Source: Methylobacillus rhizosphaerae (lineage in GTDB: Bacteria; Pseudomonadota; Gammaproteobacteria; Burkholderiales; Methylophilaceae). Taken from it: a DNA stretch of 64,000 nucleotides. The translations under genes were made by a program, and so were the position numbers. The stretch spans positions 1-64,000 of the forward strand of contig NZ_FZOA01000003.1 of NCBI RefSeq assembly GCF_900187985.1, in the 5' to 3' direction. Positions 61,489 to 64,000 of the stretch are shown here, in pieces. The notes below the pieces were generated by a model. The model ran no database searches, was not told where the DNA came from, and was given only the letters and a program-made list of their open reading frames with translations. The first letter of the stretch is position 1; the number at the start of each line of letters is the position of its first letter.

Positions 61489-63567
61489 TTACCAGTGATA
61501 GCTCAACTGCGCATCGACTGTGCGGGATGTACCGTAGTAGCAATAAAAATCGCAGGCACTGAGGTACTCCTTATTCAGCAGGTTGGTGGCATTCACCTGC
61601 AGGTTCCAGTGCGGTGTCAGAGGATAACTCGCCATGGCATCCACCAAGGTATAGGAAGATACCTTGTACCCAGGGTAATAGCGCTCGTCCTCGGTACTAC
61701 CGTTGTAACGGACACCCAGACTCAGCCTGAGGCCATTCAGTATCGTACCCTGGGTGTGCTTGTAACTGACCCTGGCGGCTACCTGATGGTCGGGAATCAG
61801 CGGCGCTTTCACTGTCTGGCTGACACTCAAGTCTTGCTCGGCATTATTGCGGGTATAACTGAATTTTGCCGAGACATTGTCATTGATCAGCCAATCTGAT
61901 TGCAGCTCGATACCACGGTTACGGCGTTCACCTGCCTGGATCTGGACGTTGGATGCATCGGACACCAGCGCATTTTCTTCCTTCAGGTCAAAGAATGCCA
62001 GATTGAAGCTTCCTCTCATCCAGCTCGGTTCATACTTGAAACCCACTTCCAGCTGCTTGCCTTCATAGGGTTTGTAAGCCCGTCCGTAATCATCAGCACC
62101 CAGCGCAGGATTGAAAGAAGTGGAGTGGCTGACATAAGGTGAGAGCCCAATCGGCGTACGCACCATGATGCTGGCATTGTGAGTATTCTTGCCCCCTTTA
62201 TCAGCATGATGCTTCAGGTCAATGTAAGAACTGCTCTCATAGTTATCACGCCTGACACCCAGGTTCACCAACACAGTATCATTCCAGTTAAACTGGTTGA
62301 ACAAGTATAAGCCCTGCTGCTTGAGCCTGAGTTCATAAGGATTCGCTGTCACGGTGAATGGCGCACCATATTGTGGATTGAACATATCAATCGGCGGAAC
62401 ATAGCCAAACCCGTTATTCTCGGCATCTGTCCTGCTGCGCTTGTAATCCCAGCCAAGCATGATGGTATTTTCAATATCTCCTAACAGAAACGTCTTGCTC
62501 AAACGGTTATCGACACTATGCACCGTGGATTGGCCATTCAGGTAGGAATAGCCGCGCGTGGCAAGCCGGTCTTTGTCAGACTCCCAGGCAAACACTCCCA
62601 GAAAGTCGTGATCCATTTTGCCGTAGCGGTAATTCTGCGTGAACTTCAGGCGCTGGCCGAAATCGTGGCTGAATTCATAGCCAATGGAATATTGGCGGCG
62701 TTCAAAGTAATCACGGCTGGGTTCGCCCAGATTTGTGTCGTAACCGATCTTGCCATAAGGCGTACGAATCAGGGATCCATAGCCCGGCATAAATCCATTG
62801 GTCGGCGTGCCTTGCTTTTTCAGCAGGCTGGCCAGGACGGTCAGGCTTGTGCGATCCGTAATATCCCAGGCGATACTGGGAGCGAAATAGTATTGCTCCA
62901 TCCCGGTATGATCAATGGGAAAGTTACTTTTCGAATACGAACCAACGAGGCGATAGCGCACACCATTCAATTCACTGAGGATACCGTTATAGTCCCCGCT
63001 GATGGTTCTGCGGTTGAAATTGCCTACACTGAGATTGATTTCACCAGCCTCAATATCCTTGGGACGCTTGGACATCAGGTTGACAGTTCCGCCTGCATCC
63101 GTTGCCCCGTAATTGAAGGAATTGGCGCCTTTCAATATTTCAACTTTTTCCAGGCCGTAAAGCTCTTGCTCCCAAACAAAAAAACCATTGTTGGAAATTG
63201 CGGTGCCATCCAACGTAGTATTAGCATCAAATCCCCTGACCTTGAACCAGTTGGATTTATTGTCCATACCAAACTGCTGACTAAGCACGCCTGCTTCGTA
63301 TAGCAGCAGGTCATCCAGTTTCCTGTTGGCGCCGATATCTTCGATATCCTGTTCATTGATAATGGACACAGATTGCGCCGTCGATTTGAAATTATCTCCA
63401 CTTTTATCTGCCGAGCCTACAACAGTCACAACAGGAAGCGCTGTCTGTGCTTCATCATCGCCAGCTGTATCTTGCGCGTAAGCTATTACACAGCTTTGAC
63501 ACAAACCAGCCATTAATAACATCTGCTGCGCGAGCTTAAGCTTTCTACTACCCGAATATTGATACAT
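61489..63567 (-). CDS. TonB-dependent siderophore receptor, 692 aa
   Basis: Start placed at ATG 63567 after GGGGGGTG, giving a signal peptide ending VIAYA-QD. TonB box-like LPVVTVVG, plug domain with SVSIINEQDIEDIGANRKLD and VRGFDANTTLDG, then a 22-strand barrel with family signatures of FhuA/FoxA-type receptors (NLMSKRPKD, final QLSYHW). Imports a ferric siderophore using TonB/ExbBD energy. Upstream Fur-like site suggests iron repression. Confidence 0.92.
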   Translation of the reverse strand: MYQYSGSRKLKLAQQMLLMAGLCQSCVIAYAQDTAGDDEAQTALPVVTVVGSADKSGDNFKSTAQSVSIINEQDIEDIGANRKLDDLLLYEAGVLSQQFGMDNKSNWFKVRGFDANTTLDGTAISNNGFFVWEQELYGLEKVEILKGANSFNYGATDAGGTVNLMSKRPKDIEAGEINLSVGNFNRRTISGDYNGILSELNGVRYRLVGSYSKSNFPIDHTGMEQYYFAPSIAWDITDRTSLTVLASLLKKQGTPTNGFMPGYGSLIRTPYGKIGYDTNLGEPSRDYFERRQYSIGYEFSHDFGQRLKFTQNYRYGKMDHDFLGVFAWESDKDRLATRGYSYLNGQSTVHSVDNRLSKTFLLGDIENTIMLGWDYKRSRTDAENNGFGYVPPIDMFNPQYGAPFTVTANPYELRLKQQGLYLFNQFNWNDTVLVNLGVRRDNYESSSYIDLKHHADKGGKNTHNASIMVRTPIGLSPYVSHSTSFNPALGADDYGRAYKPYEGKQLEVGFKYEPSWMRGSFNLAFFDLKEENALVSDASNVQIQAGERRNRGIELQSDWLINDNVSAKFSYTRNNAEQDLSVSQTVKAPLIPDHQVAARVSYKHTQGTILNGLRLSLGVRYNGSTEDERYYPGYKVSSYTLVDAMASYPLTPHWNLQVNATNLLNKEYLSACDFYCYYGTSRTVDAQLSYHW

Positions 63568-63636
63568 CACCCCCCCTTTTTTTCTGATATCTGCAATATG
63601 CAATTTGCACAGATTATCTTTGCAAACCCCACAAAT

Positions 63637-63655
63637 GATATTAATTACCATTACC
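63637..63655 (-). promoter_or_regulatory. Fur-box-like sequence
   Basis: The minus strand reads GGTAATGGTAATTAATATC, similar to the Fur consensus of GATAAT-type hexamers (two direct, one inverted), 70 bp before the receptor start. Confidence 0.55.
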
Positions 63656-63788
63656 AATTATGCAGGGTGAGATGGAAATTGTAAATTAAACGCAGGGAAA
63701 ATCCTGTTCCACTCCTGCGCAAGCCTCAAAACACTGCAATCTCTTTTATACTATCGATAACATTCCATTTTTGAAGAAATACCCGCTC

Positions 63789-64000
63789 ATGTTTCCTGAT
63801 ACCGATACTGCCCCGCAAACAATTTATCTCAAGGATTACACGCCAGCACCTTACCTGGCGTCGCATATTGCCCTCACATTCGAACTGTTTGAGGATCGCA
63901 CCATCGTCAGGTCTGAAGTCACTTATCGCCGTAATCCTGCCTCCTCGTCCGATACACTGGTTCTCAATGGCCAGGATCAGGTACTGCTGGCAGTAGAGCG
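63789..64000 (+). CDS. pepN: Aminopeptidase N (5' part; continues off the right edge)
   Basis: The visible 70 residues start MFPDTDTAPQTIYLKDYTPA and continue PYLASHIALTFELFEDRTIV, then LVLNGQDQVLLAVE. This is the N-terminal domain of the M1 metallopeptidase PepN; the HEXXH zinc site lies beyond the window. Cytoplasmic protein turnover. Confidence 0.85.
   Translation, partial: MFPDTDTAPQTIYLKDYTPAPYLASHIALTFELFEDRTIVRSEVTYRRNPASSSDTLVLNGQDQVLLAVE

Noticed and set aside
62518-63303. 261-aa ORF opposite the TonB-dependent receptor
   Set aside because: Shadow frame of the receptor gene with no promoter or ribosome site.

Overview
The window looks like the chromosome of a betaproteobacterium, most likely a methylotroph of the Methylophilaceae such as Methylobacillus. 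This is inferred from the GC-rich housekeeping genes, the tmRNA tag ANDETYALAA, the long IF-1 variant and the gene order; no database search was possible. It has three parts.

(1) Positions <1 to about 34,870: an apparently intact temperate podovirus-like prophage whose left end, probably with its integrase, lies outside the window. From left to right: a leftward accessory block with a pentapeptide-repeat protein, small phage proteins, a DUF2806 protein, a secreted thermonuclease and a deoxyribosyltransferase/TIR-like protein; an immunity switch (LexA-type repressor, paired operators, YdaS/Cro-like protein); a rightward early region (C5 cytosine methyltransferase, DnaT-like replication protein with a possible internal origin, RusA); and the late region. 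The late region holds TerS/TerL, a GNAT protein, portal, Bbp19-like protein, scaffold, capsid, cement protein, a terminator, tail tubular proteins A and B, three ejection-type proteins (the last of 2298 aa with polyvalent-protein domains), a tail fibre with an SGNH esterase domain, and a holin / SAR endolysin / nested spanin cassette. Four late intergenic gaps share the 11-mer TGCGCGTATCT followed by a hairpin placed at the next start codon.

(2) Positions 34,871-39,650: host genes. These are a YegP-like protein, cold-shock protein, IF-1, a surface-adhesin-E-like protein, a duplicated tRNA-Asp/tRNA-Val pair, a secreted peroxiredoxin, a thioredoxin-like protein, and ssrA (tmRNA). A P4-type integrative element of about 7.2 kb (39,651 to about 46,850) sits in the 3' end of ssrA. 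It carries a tyrosine integrase, small unknown genes, an AlpA regulator and a TOPRIM/DUF927 primase-helicase. The cargo and primase are bracketed by 141-bp inverted repeats full of TCGGGGC iterons. These repeats are the most unusual structure in the window and may be a two-part replication origin.

(3) Positions 46,851-64,000: host core genes. A thermonuclease homologous to the prophage one, smpB, ratA-rnfH, guaB-guaA, trpS, a GreB-like factor, a nitroreductase, an ABC-F ATPase, a YegD-like Hsp70, a DMT transporter, a TonB-C-terminal protein, tRNA-Ser(CGA), an ASCH protein, a DUF2490 protein, a TonB-dependent siderophore receptor with a Fur-like site, and the start of pepN. The element has separated ssrA from its partner smpB without breaking either.
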